Of a stretch of 47,026 nucleotides of DNA, positions 26,524-34,011 are shown piece by piece (within the stretch, counting starts at the first letter, position 1; each line of letters opens with the position of its first letter). The DNA comes from Candidatus Copromonas faecavium (nom. illeg.) (lineage in GTDB: Bacteria; Bacillota; Clostridia; Lachnospirales; Lachnospiraceae). The stretch spans positions 1 through 47,026 of the forward strand of contig DVGC01000047.1 in NCBI GenBank assembly GCA_018712915.1, read 5' to 3'. The notes beneath the pieces were generated by a model. The model was not told the DNA's origin. It saw nothing but the letters and a program-made list of their open reading frames with translations, and searched no databases. The position numbers and the translations under genes were made by a program.

Positions 26524-27165
26524 TTATCTCCGGAACTTGCAGTCCCTTTTCTCACAGGCCTCGCATCCCTCCGGAACACATCCGGCCGGCTGACGTCCAA
26601 GGCCGATAACTGCCGTCACCGATTTTGTAGGCACCATCAGGTACCCATCCGTCAGCGTGATCCCAAGCCTTTTTTCTGCCTCAAGTCCTGAAAGAAGCTG
26701 CTTCTGCACGGACAGCGGAAAATCCCCGTAGCCAGGGGAAAATCTCGGCCGCAGATAAAGCCCCTTCTTTTCATAAAGTTCTTTCCATTGGCGGCACAGT
26801 TTATTGCAGTAATCCTCTAACATGGCCGCCTGCACAGCCTGCATCACCACAGCCTTTGCAGCAGAAACGGTCTGCAGCCGATGAAGCTGTCTGTCTGCCG
26901 CTAGCCCAAGCGTGGCCGCCATCAGAAGAACCTGGCTGCAGCCGGAAAGATTTCCTGCCAGCTTCCTGCTTTCTGTTAAAAAGCAGCCGCAGTCCACCGT
27001 CATTTCCTTCCCTATTATAAGAGAAAATTCCCGCACCAGATGTCGGGGACGAAGGGCTCGTTCTCCTTCCAGAATGCATTCCCTGACCAGTTCTTTTGTT
27101 CTCTCCTCCACAGGATGATTTCCGTATCCCAGATACCGGAGCGCCTCCCGTTCTACAACCCCCAT
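26524..27165 (-). CDS. MetH activation-domain protein (separate reactivation subunit)
   Basis: A 213-residue protein matching the vitamin-B12-dependent methionine synthase activation domain. In E. coli this is the C-terminal part of MetH, which binds S-adenosylmethionine and re-methylates oxidised cob(II)alamin. Visible are an N-terminal EALRYLGYGNHPVEERTKEL helix, RPRFSPGYGDFPLSVQKQLL (the substrate-loop segment RxSPGYGDxP) and a cysteine-rich C-terminus (CVPEGCEACEKRDC). Its stop and the next ATG overlap (TAATG), and its start overlaps the metF stop (TGATG). Context and motif make reactivation of the short MetH the likely job; the electron donor is unknown. Confidence 0.9.
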   Translation of the reverse strand: MGVVEREALRYLGYGNHPVEERTKELVRECILEGERALRPRHLVREFSLIIGKEMTVDCGCFLTESRKLAGNLSGCSQVLLMAATLGLAADRQLHRLQTVSAAKAVVMQAVQAAMLEDYCNKLCRQWKELYEKKGLYLRPRFSPGYGDFPLSVQKQLLSGLEAEKRLGITLTDGYLMVPTKSVTAVIGLGRQPAGCVPEGCEACEKRDCKFRR

Positions 27166-28025
27166 CAGGACAGGATCTCCGACAGGCTGGTTTTAATCTG
27201 CCTTGCCACATCCGGCTTATTCATGGAATATACATGAACCGCATGAATATCATTGGCAATCAGGTCGATAATCTGCTCAGTGGCATAGGCAATCCCCGCC
27301 TGCTTCATGGCTGCAGGATTGTCGCCGAACTTGTCCAGAATCGCCTTAAACCGCGTGGGAAGATACGTACCGGACATGGAAAGAATCCGCCTCATCTGCT
27401 TTGCATTGGTTACCGGCATAATTCCCGCAATGACAGGCACGGTAATCCCCTTTTCCCGAATGCGGTACAGGAAATTATAAAGAATATTGTTGTCGAAAAA
27501 CATCTGGGTGGTCAGGAAATCACAGCCGGCATCCACTTTTTCCTTTAAATATAGAATATCCCGTTCCTTGCTGGGTGATTCCGGATGCCCTTCCGGGTAG
27601 CAGGCTCCGCCGATGCAGAAGTCCCCCATGGATTTTAAATCATGAACCAGCTGGCTGGCATAACGGTAATCCGTCCGGATATTTCCATCCGCCGGAATAT
27701 CGCCGCGCAGAGCCAGAATGTTTTCAATTCCCAGTTCTTTCAGTTTTTGCGCCATTTCCCGCACTTCTTCTTTCGTGGAACTGACACAGGATAAATGGGC
27801 CAGGGATGTCACCCCATAATTCTTTTTCAGTTCAGCGGCAATCTTCGCTGTATACCGGCTTGTCCCTCCGCCGGCACCATATGTCACACTCATAAAAGAC
27901 GGGGAAAGGCCGGCAATTTCCGTCACCGCCCGTTCCACCGATGAATAGGCATCCTCCCTTTTCGGCGGGAATACCTCGAAGGAAAGCACAGGTTTTTCCT
28001 GCGCCAGTATTTCTCTGATTTTCAT
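27165..28025 (-). CDS. metF: Methylenetetrahydrofolate reductase
   Basis: About 286 residues. It reduces 5,10-methylene-THF to 5-methyl-THF with FAD, supplying the methyl group for MetH two genes on. The N-terminus has the typical PVLSFEVFPPKRED, followed by SVTYGAGGGTSRYT, LALRGDIP and DFLTTQMFFDN barrel segments. ATG 28025 is preferred because AAGGAAG lies 7 bases upstream; an in-frame ATG at 28052 is possible. It is the first gene of the metF-activation-metH operon. No S-box or B12 riboswitch is visible upstream. Confidence 0.94.
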   Translation of the reverse strand: MKIREILAQEKPVLSFEVFPPKREDAYSSVERAVTEIAGLSPSFMSVTYGAGGGTSRYTAKIAAELKKNYGVTSLAHLSCVSSTKEEVREMAQKLKELGIENILALRGDIPADGNIRTDYRYASQLVHDLKSMGDFCIGGACYPEGHPESPSKERDILYLKEKVDAGCDFLTTQMFFDNNILYNFLYRIREKGITVPVIAGIMPVTNAKQMRRILSMSGTYLPTRFKAILDKFGDNPAAMKQAGIAYATEQIIDLIANDIHAVHVYSMNKPDVARQIKTSLSEILS

Positions 28026-28069
28026 TTCTGTCACTTCCTTGTCTGCCATCATTCATTTTTATTTTATAC

Positions 28070-28098
28070 AGTTTATTCGTATCTCTTCCGTTTGTCAA
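28070..28098 (-). promoter_or_regulatory. metF operon promoter
   Basis: Minus-strand TTGACA (28093-28098), 17 bases, TAAACT (28070-28075); an alternative TATAAA box lies 8 bases on. The leader is under 45 bases. Confidence 0.6.
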
Positions 28099-28148
28099 TT
28101 CCATGATATTTCAAAATCGACTTTTTTTCACAACAATTGTTCAAAAAC

Positions 28149-28177
28149 TTGACAATTCCCTTCAAACTGCCTATAAT
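28149..28177 (+). promoter_or_regulatory. Consensus promoter of cytidylate kinase-like gene
   Basis: TTGACA (28149-28154), a 17-base spacer and TATAAT (28172-28177): a full-consensus promoter. The leader has a CAACG/CGTTG hairpin (28183-28201) placed just before the GGAGGGGAGG ribosome site. Confidence 0.85.
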
Positions 28178-28218
28178 TTTTTCAACGCTCAAAAGACGTT
28201 GGAGGGGAGGAAAACCAT

Positions 28219-28821
28219 ATGAGCAGAGTCATTACCATCAGCCGGGAGTTCGGCAGCGGCGGACGGGAGATCGGCTTCCGCGTTGCAAAAAAGCTGGGAA
28301 TCCCATTTTATGATAAGGAACTGATCGCCATGGCATCGGAGGACAGCAATATTTCCGAAGACGTATTTCATGCCAACGATGAAGTCATTCATGGGAAAGA
28401 GCGCATCAATTATGAATACGCCACCGTGGATCCTTTTTCTTCCACTTATGAGATTCCCGTTTCGGATCAGCTGTTCGTCATTCAGTCTAAAATCATCAAG
28501 CTTCTGTCACAGGAAGGTCCCTGTGTCATTGTAGGCCGGTGCTCTGATATGATTGCGGAGGATCCGTTTAATGTGTTTATCTGCGCCAGTCTGAAGAAAC
28601 GGGTTGAGCGCCTTTTGTCTCTGGAACAAGATCCGGAGATTGACGGAAAGAAAATGGAAACCCGCATCCGGGCCATTGACGCCAAACGCCGCGACTATTA
28701 TCAGTATTACAGCGGAAATGAATGGGGAAAGCCAAAGAATTATGATTTGTGCTTGAACAGCGGAAAGCTGGGCGTAGAAAGATGTGTGGAAGTAATTGTA
28801 AATACCGTATCCCTGGAGTAA
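28219..28821 (+). CDS. Cytidylate kinase-like family protein
   Basis: A 200-residue P-loop kinase-like protein. The N-terminus SRVITISREFGSGGREIGFRVA carries a GSGGREIG phosphate loop of the cytidylate-kinase-like (AAA_26) family, followed by IPFYDKELI. LLSQEGPCVIVGRCSDMIAE and RRDYYQYYSGNEWGKPKNYD are also typical. The true substrate of this clostridial family is not established; it lacks parts of classical Cmk. It is a single-gene unit with a consensus promoter and its own terminator, divergent from metF. Confidence 0.85.
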   Translation: MSRVITISREFGSGGREIGFRVAKKLGIPFYDKELIAMASEDSNISEDVFHANDEVIHGKERINYEYATVDPFSSTYEIPVSDQLFVIQSKIIKLLSQEGPCVIVGRCSDMIAEDPFNVFICASLKKRVERLLSLEQDPEIDGKKMETRIRAIDAKRRDYYQYYSGNEWGKPKNYDLCLNSGKLGVERCVEVIVNTVSLE

Positions 28822-28837
28822 TCCAGGGATACTTTTT
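28807..28837 (+). terminator. Terminator straddling the kinase-like stop codon
   Basis: GTATCCCTGGA (28807-28817) pairs perfectly with TCCAGGGATAC (28822-28832), followed by TTTTTCTT. The TAA stop forms part of the loop, so the last codons double as the terminator stem. Confidence 0.92.
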
Positions 28838-28844
28838 CTTATTT

Positions 28845-29024
28845 CTATTTTTTTCTTCTCTTTTTGATTTCCTTTTCCAGCCAGTCCCACAGATGTGCCA
28901 CAGCATAAAACAGCAGTACCGCGCCGGCAAGCCAGAGGATATACTCCACAATCACGCCTCCCATGATGAAGGCTGCCTCCCGGTCCATACCATTGATTGT
29001 CTGAGACAAAAGCCATCCGTTCAT
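28845..29024 (-). CDS. Small single-pass membrane protein
   Basis: A 59-residue hypothetical protein. One hydrophobic helix (about residues 19-40: AAFIMGGVIVEYILWLAGAV) is followed by a strongly basic tail (KEIKKRRKK), predicting a cytoplasmic C-terminus. ATG 29024 is preceded by GGAGGG at good spacing, and a good promoter is found at 29111-29139. These signals make it likely to be real despite its size. Function is unknown; it lies between a kinase-like gene and the M20 pair with no clear operon partner. Confidence 0.65.
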   Translation of the reverse strand: MNGWLLSQTINGMDREAAFIMGGVIVEYILWLAGAVLLFYAVAHLWDWLEKEIKKRRKK

Positions 29025-29110
29025 ACACGTCCCTCCCCCGATTCGCTCTCGCAAACAATCTGTTTTTTTACAGTTTCATTTAATAATTGATGAGACAATT
29101 CTCTAAAATC

Positions 29111-29139
29111 ATGATACAATATTTCCGTAATCCCGTCAA
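29111..29139 (-). promoter_or_regulatory. Promoter of the small membrane protein gene
   Basis: Minus-strand TTGACG (29134-29139), 17 bases, TATCAT (29111-29116). The leader is about 80 bases and includes a CTGT/ACAG mini-hairpin around seven A residues. Confidence 0.6.
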
Positions 29140-29195
29140 TCCTGTTTGCGAAATGGAACCGGAGAATTGTATGGGCCGGCTCTTAAACAGGCATC

Positions 29196-30623
29196 TTACT
29201 CCTTCTTTCTGAATGCAGCAGGCACCACATCCTCCGGGATTGGGCAGCGATATGCTCTGCCGCCGGTTCTTCTCACATTTTCCTCTTTTGCCTTTTTTAC
29301 CAGCTGCGGATCCTCCATCAGCTTTACAGCGGCCCTGTACAGCGTTTCGGCTGCAAACAGCATCCCCTTGACTGCATAAGAGGATTTTCCCTGGGCCACC
29401 TCCACCCAGGAATGGGGCTGAGTTCCCAGACAGAAGCAGGCACACTGCAGCTGAAGCAGAGGCGCAATCTGACTCACATCTCCCATATCCGACGATGCCG
29501 TCTCCACCACGTCCTGTGGCTCAAAGGGAAGAATAAAGTCCCCCATGGGATGGCTTTTGCAGAGCGCATGCCTCGTTTCCAGATCAAATTCCGGGAGCAT
29601 GCCCAGGTCCCGGTCGGCGGCCTCGTCTCCGATCACCTTCCGGAAGTCTGCAATGTATGCCATCTCCTCGCTGGTATATTCCGGAACTCCGATTTCCACC
29701 ATGGTGTCATACAAAAGCTCTCCCAGCGTATCGCTTGGAACCACGTTGCTGCAGGCCTTATCAAAGGTCATTTCCATGGTGGTTCCTGTCATGAGGGCTG
29801 CGCCCTTTGCAATATTGACCACCCGGCGGAACAGTTCCCGAACGCTGTCGTTGTCCCGGCTGCGTACCAGATAAAGAACCTCCGCCTCGGCCTGAACCAC
29901 ATTGGGAGAAACGCCGCCGGCATTGGTAATAGCATAATGGATCCGGTCGGTCATCTCCATATGCTCCCTCAGGTAATTGACGCCCACATTCATCAGCTCC
30001 AGCGCATCCAGGGCGCTTCTTCCCTTCTGAGGAGCTGCTCCCGCATGGCTGCTTTTTCCATGGAATTTAAAATACGCCTGACAGTTGGCTAAAAGGCTTC
30101 CGGTCATGGAAGCATTCATGGTACTGGGATGCCAGGTCAGTGCGATATCCAGTCCGTCAAAGACGCCCGCCCGGGCCATATAGGTTTTGCCGCTGCCCCC
30201 TTCCTCTGCCGGGCAGCCATACACGATCACCGTCCCGGCTCCGGGATGGATCGCAAGATAATCCTTCAGGGCAAGAGCCGCACCAATGACTCCCGTTCCC
30301 AGAAGATGATGGCCGCAGCCATGTCCATGGGTGGTTTCCGGTCTTGGCCTGTGTTCCGTCACATCCGCCTGCTGGCTCAGTCCGTCGAGAGCGTCGTACT
30401 CGGCCAGAAGCCCAATCACCGGGCTCCCGCTTCCGTAAACGGCTTTATATGCCGTCGGAAGGGCCCCGACTCCCGTCTCCACCGAAAATCCATGCTCCCT
30501 CAGGCAGCCGGCCATCAGCTCTGCGGACTGGTATTCCTCAAACCGGATCTCCGCCAGCTCCCATAACCTGGCGTTCATCTCTGTCAGCAATGCTTCATAT
30601 TTCTTTACCTTATACCCGCTCAT
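29196..30623 (-). CDS. M20-family amidohydrolase, AbgB-like (copy 2)
   Basis: A 475-residue zinc amidohydrolase. Metal-site motifs are THGHGCGHHLLGTG, YGCPAEEGGSGKTYMA and DALELMNVGVNYLREH in the lid domain. It resembles AbgB (p-aminobenzoyl-glutamate hydrolase subunit B) and related amidases; the natural substrate is not known. It has no signal peptide. Its start overlaps the 3' end of the upstream paralogue by 14 bases, so both are translated from one message. The two paralogues are plainly similar along their whole length, arising from tandem duplication, but differ in the C-terminal third. Confidence 0.88.
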   Translation of the reverse strand: MSGYKVKKYEALLTEMNARLWELAEIRFEEYQSAELMAGCLREHGFSVETGVGALPTAYKAVYGSGSPVIGLLAEYDALDGLSQQADVTEHRPRPETTHGHGCGHHLLGTGVIGAALALKDYLAIHPGAGTVIVYGCPAEEGGSGKTYMARAGVFDGLDIALTWHPSTMNASMTGSLLANCQAYFKFHGKSSHAGAAPQKGRSALDALELMNVGVNYLREHMEMTDRIHYAITNAGGVSPNVVQAEAEVLYLVRSRDNDSVRELFRRVVNIAKGAALMTGTTMEMTFDKACSNVVPSDTLGELLYDTMVEIGVPEYTSEEMAYIADFRKVIGDEAADRDLGMLPEFDLETRHALCKSHPMGDFILPFEPQDVVETASSDMGDVSQIAPLLQLQCACFCLGTQPHSWVEVAQGKSSYAVKGMLFAAETLYRAAVKLMEDPQLVKKAKEENVRRTGGRAYRCPIPEDVVPAAFRKKE

Positions 30624-32055
30624 GGCTTTCTCCCTTCTTCAAAAGACGTTTCAGCGGCCCTTCTCCCTCCGGAATCGGGCACACGTAAGATTTTCCGCCC
30701 ATCTTCTTTTTCTGTTCCTCCTTTGCCGCCTGCAGAAGCTCCGGCTTTTCCATCAGCTCTTTGGCCAGTTCTGATAGGGTCTGCCCCGCATAAAAGACCC
30801 CCTTTAAGGCGTAGGAGGAGGTCCCCTGGGTCACCCACAGCCAGGAATGAGGCTGAGCTCCCTGAGTAAAGCAGGCCGTTTCGATCTGAATCAGCGGCAC
30901 GATCTGGCTCACGTCTCCCATATCCGAGGAACCGGTACCGGTGGATGTAAGGAGCTTATAAGGAAGGACAAAATCCGCCATGGGATGGTCCGCCACCAGC
31001 TGCTTTCTTACCTCCATATCATAGGGCGGAACGGCACCGTCATCATGTAAAACTGCCTCCCTTCCTACCAGCTCATGGTATGCCTTCACATACTCCCGTT
31101 CTTCCTTCGTATATTCCGGCGGCCCCAGCCGCACCATGATGTCATAGGCCATCTTCCCCAGGACGCCGTTGGGCACCACGTTGCTGCAGGCTTTGTCAAA
31201 TTCAATCTCCACCCGGGTATCCGTCATCAGGGCCGCTCCCCTTGCCACATCACAGACTCTCTCGTAAAGTTCCTTCACCCCCTCGTTGGTTCTGCTGCGT
31301 ACCAGATACAGCACCTCGGCATATTCCTGAACCACGTTGGGCGATGTGCCTCCCGTATTTAAAACAGCATAATGAATCCGATCCGTCATTTCCATGTGTT
31401 CCCTCAGGAAATTCACGCCCACATCCATCAGCTCCACCGCATCCAGGGCGCTCCGTCCTTTCTGGGGCGCGTTTCCCGCATGGCTGGCCAGCCCGTAAAA
31501 CTTAAAATATGCCTGGCAGTTGGCCAGCATGGAGCAGCCCATGGAGGCATTGATGGTGCAGGGATGCCAGGTCAGTGCCGCATCCAGTTCATCAAAAACG
31601 CCGGCTCCGGCCATGATGGTCTTTCCGCTGCCGCCCTCCTCCGCCGGGCAGCCGTATACAACCACCGTTCCGGCTCCCGGACGCCGTTCCAGATAGTCCT
31701 TTAAATCCAGTGCTGCCGCGGCCACGCCCGTTCCCAGAAGATTGTGGCCGCAGCCGTGTCCGTGGGTGGTTTTCGGCCTGGGAGCCTTTTCCAGTTTCCC
31801 GGCCTTCTGGCTTAATCCATCTAACGCGTCATACTCCGCCAGAAGCCCGATCACCGGGCTGCCGCTTCCATATACGGCCCGGAATGCGGTGGGAATGCCT
31901 CCCGTCCCCGTTTCCACTGAAAAGCCATGGCCCTTCAGCAGATCAGTCATCGCCTTCATGGAGCGAACCTCTTCAAATTTCAGCTCGGCTGCCTCCCAGA
32001 TGGTTTCATTTAACGCTTTTAATTCCTCCCTGTACTTTTCCACTTCGTATTTCAT
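30610..32055 (-). CDS. M20-family amidohydrolase, AbgB-like (copy 1)
   Basis: About 481 residues, with the same layout as its downstream neighbour: THGHGCGHNLLGTG, YGCPAEEGGSGKTIMAGAG, TWHPCTINASMGCSMLANCQ, and SSDMGDVSQIVPLIQ near the C-terminus supplying metal or substrate residues. It probably removes an acyl or amide group from an imported metabolite. ATG 32055 follows GAGGCGAGG; an in-frame ATG at 32079 is less likely. It is the first gene of the pair, with a consensus promoter and a palindrome over the start point (32142-32192). No abgT-type transporter is adjacent. Confidence 0.88.
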   Translation of the reverse strand: MKYEVEKYREELKALNETIWEAAELKFEEVRSMKAMTDLLKGHGFSVETGTGGIPTAFRAVYGSGSPVIGLLAEYDALDGLSQKAGKLEKAPRPKTTHGHGCGHNLLGTGVAAAALDLKDYLERRPGAGTVVVYGCPAEEGGSGKTIMAGAGVFDELDAALTWHPCTINASMGCSMLANCQAYFKFYGLASHAGNAPQKGRSALDAVELMDVGVNFLREHMEMTDRIHYAVLNTGGTSPNVVQEYAEVLYLVRSRTNEGVKELYERVCDVARGAALMTDTRVEIEFDKACSNVVPNGVLGKMAYDIMVRLGPPEYTKEEREYVKAYHELVGREAVLHDDGAVPPYDMEVRKQLVADHPMADFVLPYKLLTSTGTGSSDMGDVSQIVPLIQIETACFTQGAQPHSWLWVTQGTSSYALKGVFYAGQTLSELAKELMEKPELLQAAKEEQKKKMGGKSYVCPIPEGEGPLKRLLKKGESHERV

Positions 32056-32141
32056 CCTCGCCTCTCTCCTTTCCCGCAATGTTGTATACCGGCTGTTTTC
32101 TGTATTCTTCTTCCCCGTGTGAAATTATTTGCCCGCATAAC

Positions 32142-32158
32142 TATTAGGTTTCCTAATA
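32142..32158. promoter_or_regulatory. Palindromic operator at the start point of the M20 pair
   Basis: TATTAGG-TTT-CCTAATA is a perfect 7-3-7 palindrome. It lies at about +1 to +16 of the predicted minus-strand transcript, a classical repressor position. The regulator is unknown; the MarR protein at 33132 is a nearby candidate. Confidence 0.6.
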
Positions 32159-32163
32159 ATTTG

Positions 32164-32192
32164 ATATTACTCCTCCATCCCATTCCTGTCAA
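32164..32192 (-). promoter_or_regulatory. Promoter of the M20 amidohydrolase pair
   Basis: Minus-strand TTGACA (32187-32192), 17 bases, TAATAT (32164-32169); start near 32157. Confidence 0.75.
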
Positions 32193-32296
32193 GGCATCTT
32201 TTAAAACTCTCCTGCAGCATCTCTCCCAGAGCCACCTGAGAGCCGTTTTTCAAATTTCCTTTCAGGATTCCCTTTTCCCGTCCAATGCGCCTGTAC

Positions 32297-32320
32297 AGCA
32301 GATGAGAAATCTGCTACAAT
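32297..32320 (+). promoter_or_regulatory. TauE/SafE gene promoter with embedded palindrome
   Basis: An extended -10 (TGC-TACAAT, 32315-32320) with a weak -35 TGTACA (32292-32297). AGCAGAT (32297-32303) and ATCTGCT (32309-32315) form a perfect 7-5-7 palindrome filling the spacer, a likely repressor site. Confidence 0.55.
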
Positions 32321-32353
32321 AAGAACAATTTATAAAACGAAAGAAGGATTCTC

Positions 32354-33073
32354 ATGATCTGGCTGATGATTGCTGCCCTGTGCGCATATTTTGTAAAAGG
32401 CCTCTGCGGTTTTGCCAATACTCTGGTCTTCACCACGATTCTCGGCTTTACCATGGATAATATCAATATCTCTCCCCTGGAGGTTCTGTTAGGATACCCG
32501 ACCAATGTGATCCTGGCCTGGAAGGAGCGCAAAAAGCTGAACAAAAAAATCTGGCTTCCCCTGGTCTGTCTGGTTCTTGCCGGCAGCATCCCCGGCATTT
32601 TCCTTTTAAAAAACGCGGATGCCGGCGTCATCAAAATTATTTTCGGCTTCGTGGTGGTTTTCATTGGTCTGGAAATGCTGATTCGAGAATTTACCAGAAA
32701 GAAGTCCAAAGGCTCCAAGCCGGTTCTGATCCTGATTGGCGTTCTTTCCGGTGTGCTGTGCGGGCTTTACGGTGTGGGAGCCCTGCTGGCCGCCTACGTC
32801 AACCGGGTTACGGAAGATTCCGGCGCTTTTAAAGCCAATATGTGCGCGGTCTTTATTATTGAAAATATGATGCGGATCGGTATCTATGCAGTCACTGGAA
32901 TTATTACGCTGGATACCATCAAACATGCTGTGATTCTGATGCCATTCATGCTGATTGGCCTGTTTCTTGGAATCAAAAGCAGCTCCGTACTGGATGAGCA
33001 TCTGGCCAAAAAAGTGGTCACCATTGCTCTCATCATTTCCGGAGCTGCCATGATTTTCGATAATCTGCCGTAA
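32354..33073 (+). CDS. TauE/SafE-family sulfite/anion exporter
   Basis: A 239-residue integral membrane protein of the TSUP (DUF81) family, with about seven or eight hydrophobic helices. The N-terminus MIWLMIAALCAYFVKGLCGF and the internal LLGYPTNVILAWKERKKLNKKI and GVLCGLYGVGALLAAYVNRV segments are typical, the latter with the conserved glycine-rich turn. Family members move sulfite, sulfoacetate, taurine-derived or other small organic anions; the substrate here is unknown. GAAGGA precedes the ATG. It is convergent with a MarR gene and separated from it by a strong hairpin. Confidence 0.88.
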   Translation: MIWLMIAALCAYFVKGLCGFANTLVFTTILGFTMDNINISPLEVLLGYPTNVILAWKERKKLNKKIWLPLVCLVLAGSIPGIFLLKNADAGVIKIIFGFVVVFIGLEMLIREFTRKKSKGSKPVLILIGVLSGVLCGLYGVGALLAAYVNRVTEDSGAFKANMCAVFIIENMMRIGIYAVTGIITLDTIKHAVILMPFMLIGLFLGIKSSSVLDEHLAKKVVTIALIISGAAMIFDNLP

Positions 33074-33098
33074 AATTGCTGCGGCGCCAGATACTAGC

Positions 33099-33128
33099 AA
33101 GGAGCGGAGTTTGACAACTCCGCTCCTT
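33099..33128. terminator. Hairpin between convergent TauE and MarR genes
   Basis: AAGGAGCGGAGTT (33099-33111) pairs perfectly with AACTCCGCTCCTT (33116-33128) around TGAC. The U-run is poor on both strands (CTGTT and GCTAG), so termination may be weak or factor-assisted. Confidence 0.6.
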
Positions 33129-33131
33129 CTG

Positions 33132-33602
33132 TTAAATGCCCGGGGAATCTGTTCCTTTCCCCGGTTCTTCGATTTTTCTTTTCATGGCATCCAGCACCTG
33201 CCTTAAAGAATCCATCAGGTCTCCAAATTCTTCCTCCGAGAATCCGTCGAACACCTCATCATCCAGTTCCCCGTAAAATTTCTCTACCTGCGACAGCTTC
33301 TTTTTTCCAAGCTCCGTAAGAAAAACCAGGGTTTCCCGGCGGGAACGCGGATTTCTTCTTCGCTCAATCAGACCGTCCTTTTCCAGTGTATCCAGAATTC
33401 CGGAAACAGAGGCCGCCCGAAGATAAAACCGGTCAGCAATGTCCTTCTGCCTGCATCCGTCATTTTTTCCCAGAAACCGCAGCATTTTCGGCTGTCCTCT
33501 GGTCAGGCCGATATGTTCCAGCCTGGGATAGAAATACCGCGCTGCCGTTGAATCAATCTGCGACCACATTTCAGAAAACCGGATATATTTATCCTTTTTC
33601 AT
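33132..33602 (-). CDS. MarR-family transcriptional regulator
   Basis: A 156-residue winged-helix regulator. The DNA-binding region covers about residues 45-105: GCRQKDIADRFYLRAASVSG is the HTH and ERRRNPRSRRETLVFLTELG the wing. Flanking helices form the dimer interface. ATG 33602 has GAGGAGG 8 bases upstream; the longer open frame to 33662 has none. A TATAAT box on the minus strand (33628-33633) lies just upstream. Possible targets are the two palindromes near 32142 and 32297, or itself; a phenolic or anionic ligand would be usual for the family. Confidence 0.88.
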   Translation of the reverse strand: MKKDKYIRFSEMWSQIDSTAARYFYPRLEHIGLTRGQPKMLRFLGKNDGCRQKDIADRFYLRAASVSGILDTLEKDGLIERRRNPRSRRETLVFLTELGKKKLSQVEKFYGELDDEVFDGFSEEEFGDLMDSLRQVLDAMKRKIEEPGKGTDSPGI

Positions 33603-33772
33603 GTTCTTTTCCTCCTCTGATGAACCTATTATAATCGGTGTTCCCCCTTTCCGTAAAGGCAAAACCGCGGCAAAAGAAAGGGCTCCTTAAAATATACGAT
33701 CCGTACAGTCCATACGTTCCGCTTTACTGTTTCACATAAAAGCGTCGCGCTTTAAATCGATAAAATTTCCGG

Positions 33773-33801
33773 TTGACAAATGGAAGAAAGCGCGGTATGA
33801 T
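33773..33801 (+). promoter_or_regulatory. Consensus promoter of the DAHP synthase leader
   Basis: TTGACA (33773-33778), 17 bases, TATGAT (33796-33801); start near 33808, about 38 bases before the leader peptide. Confidence 0.82.
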
Positions 33802-33845
33802 GACCATGACAGTGAAAAGATGTTATTTTCGGAGGGTTTTTATCC

Positions 33846-33947
33846 ATGAAAATTTCTGTTTCTGCAGTTTCTTATTCCTATTATTATTTTCCGGGCTATT
33901 TTTACGGCGCGGACTTCTTTTGCTGCAGAAAGCAAACCTCTCCGTAA
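33846..33947 (+). CDS. Aromatic-rich leader peptide of the DAHP synthase gene
   Basis: A 33-codon open frame begins ATG at 33846, with GGAGGG 9 bases upstream. It encodes MKISVSAV followed by SYSYYYFPGYFY, then GADFFCCRKQTSP and a TAA stop. Six of 33 residues are Tyr and four are Phe, most packed into residues 10-20. This composition, the preceding consensus promoter, and the intrinsic terminator 31 bases after the stop match transcription-attenuation leader peptides such as those of the enteric phe and trp operons. Charged tRNA-Tyr (and tRNA-Phe) would let the ribosome finish and the terminator form. The peptide itself probably has no other role. Confidence 0.8.
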   Translation: MKISVSAVSYSYYYFPGYFYGADFFCCRKQTSP

Positions 33948-33978
33948 CAGGCTCTGCCGGTTTTCGTGAAACGGATGA

Positions 33979-34011
33979 CGGTGTCTGCAGCACATGCAGG
34001 CACCGTTTTTT
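33979..34011 (+). terminator. Attenuator terminator before DAHP synthase
   Basis: CGGTGTCTGCA (33979-33989) pairs with TGCAGGCACCG (33995-34005) over 11 bp (one G-U), loop GCACA, followed by TTTTTT. TCTGCAGCA within it (33984-33992) is exactly complementary to TGCTGCAGA (33921-33929) in the leader-peptide frame, a candidate antiterminator pairing. TTTGCT/AGCAAA (33919-33936) is an alternative local hairpin that would hide that segment. Confidence 0.85.

Noticed and set aside
28026-28218. S-box or cobalamin riboswitch before metF
   Set aside because: The leader after the predicted promoter is under 45 bases, too short for either aptamer.
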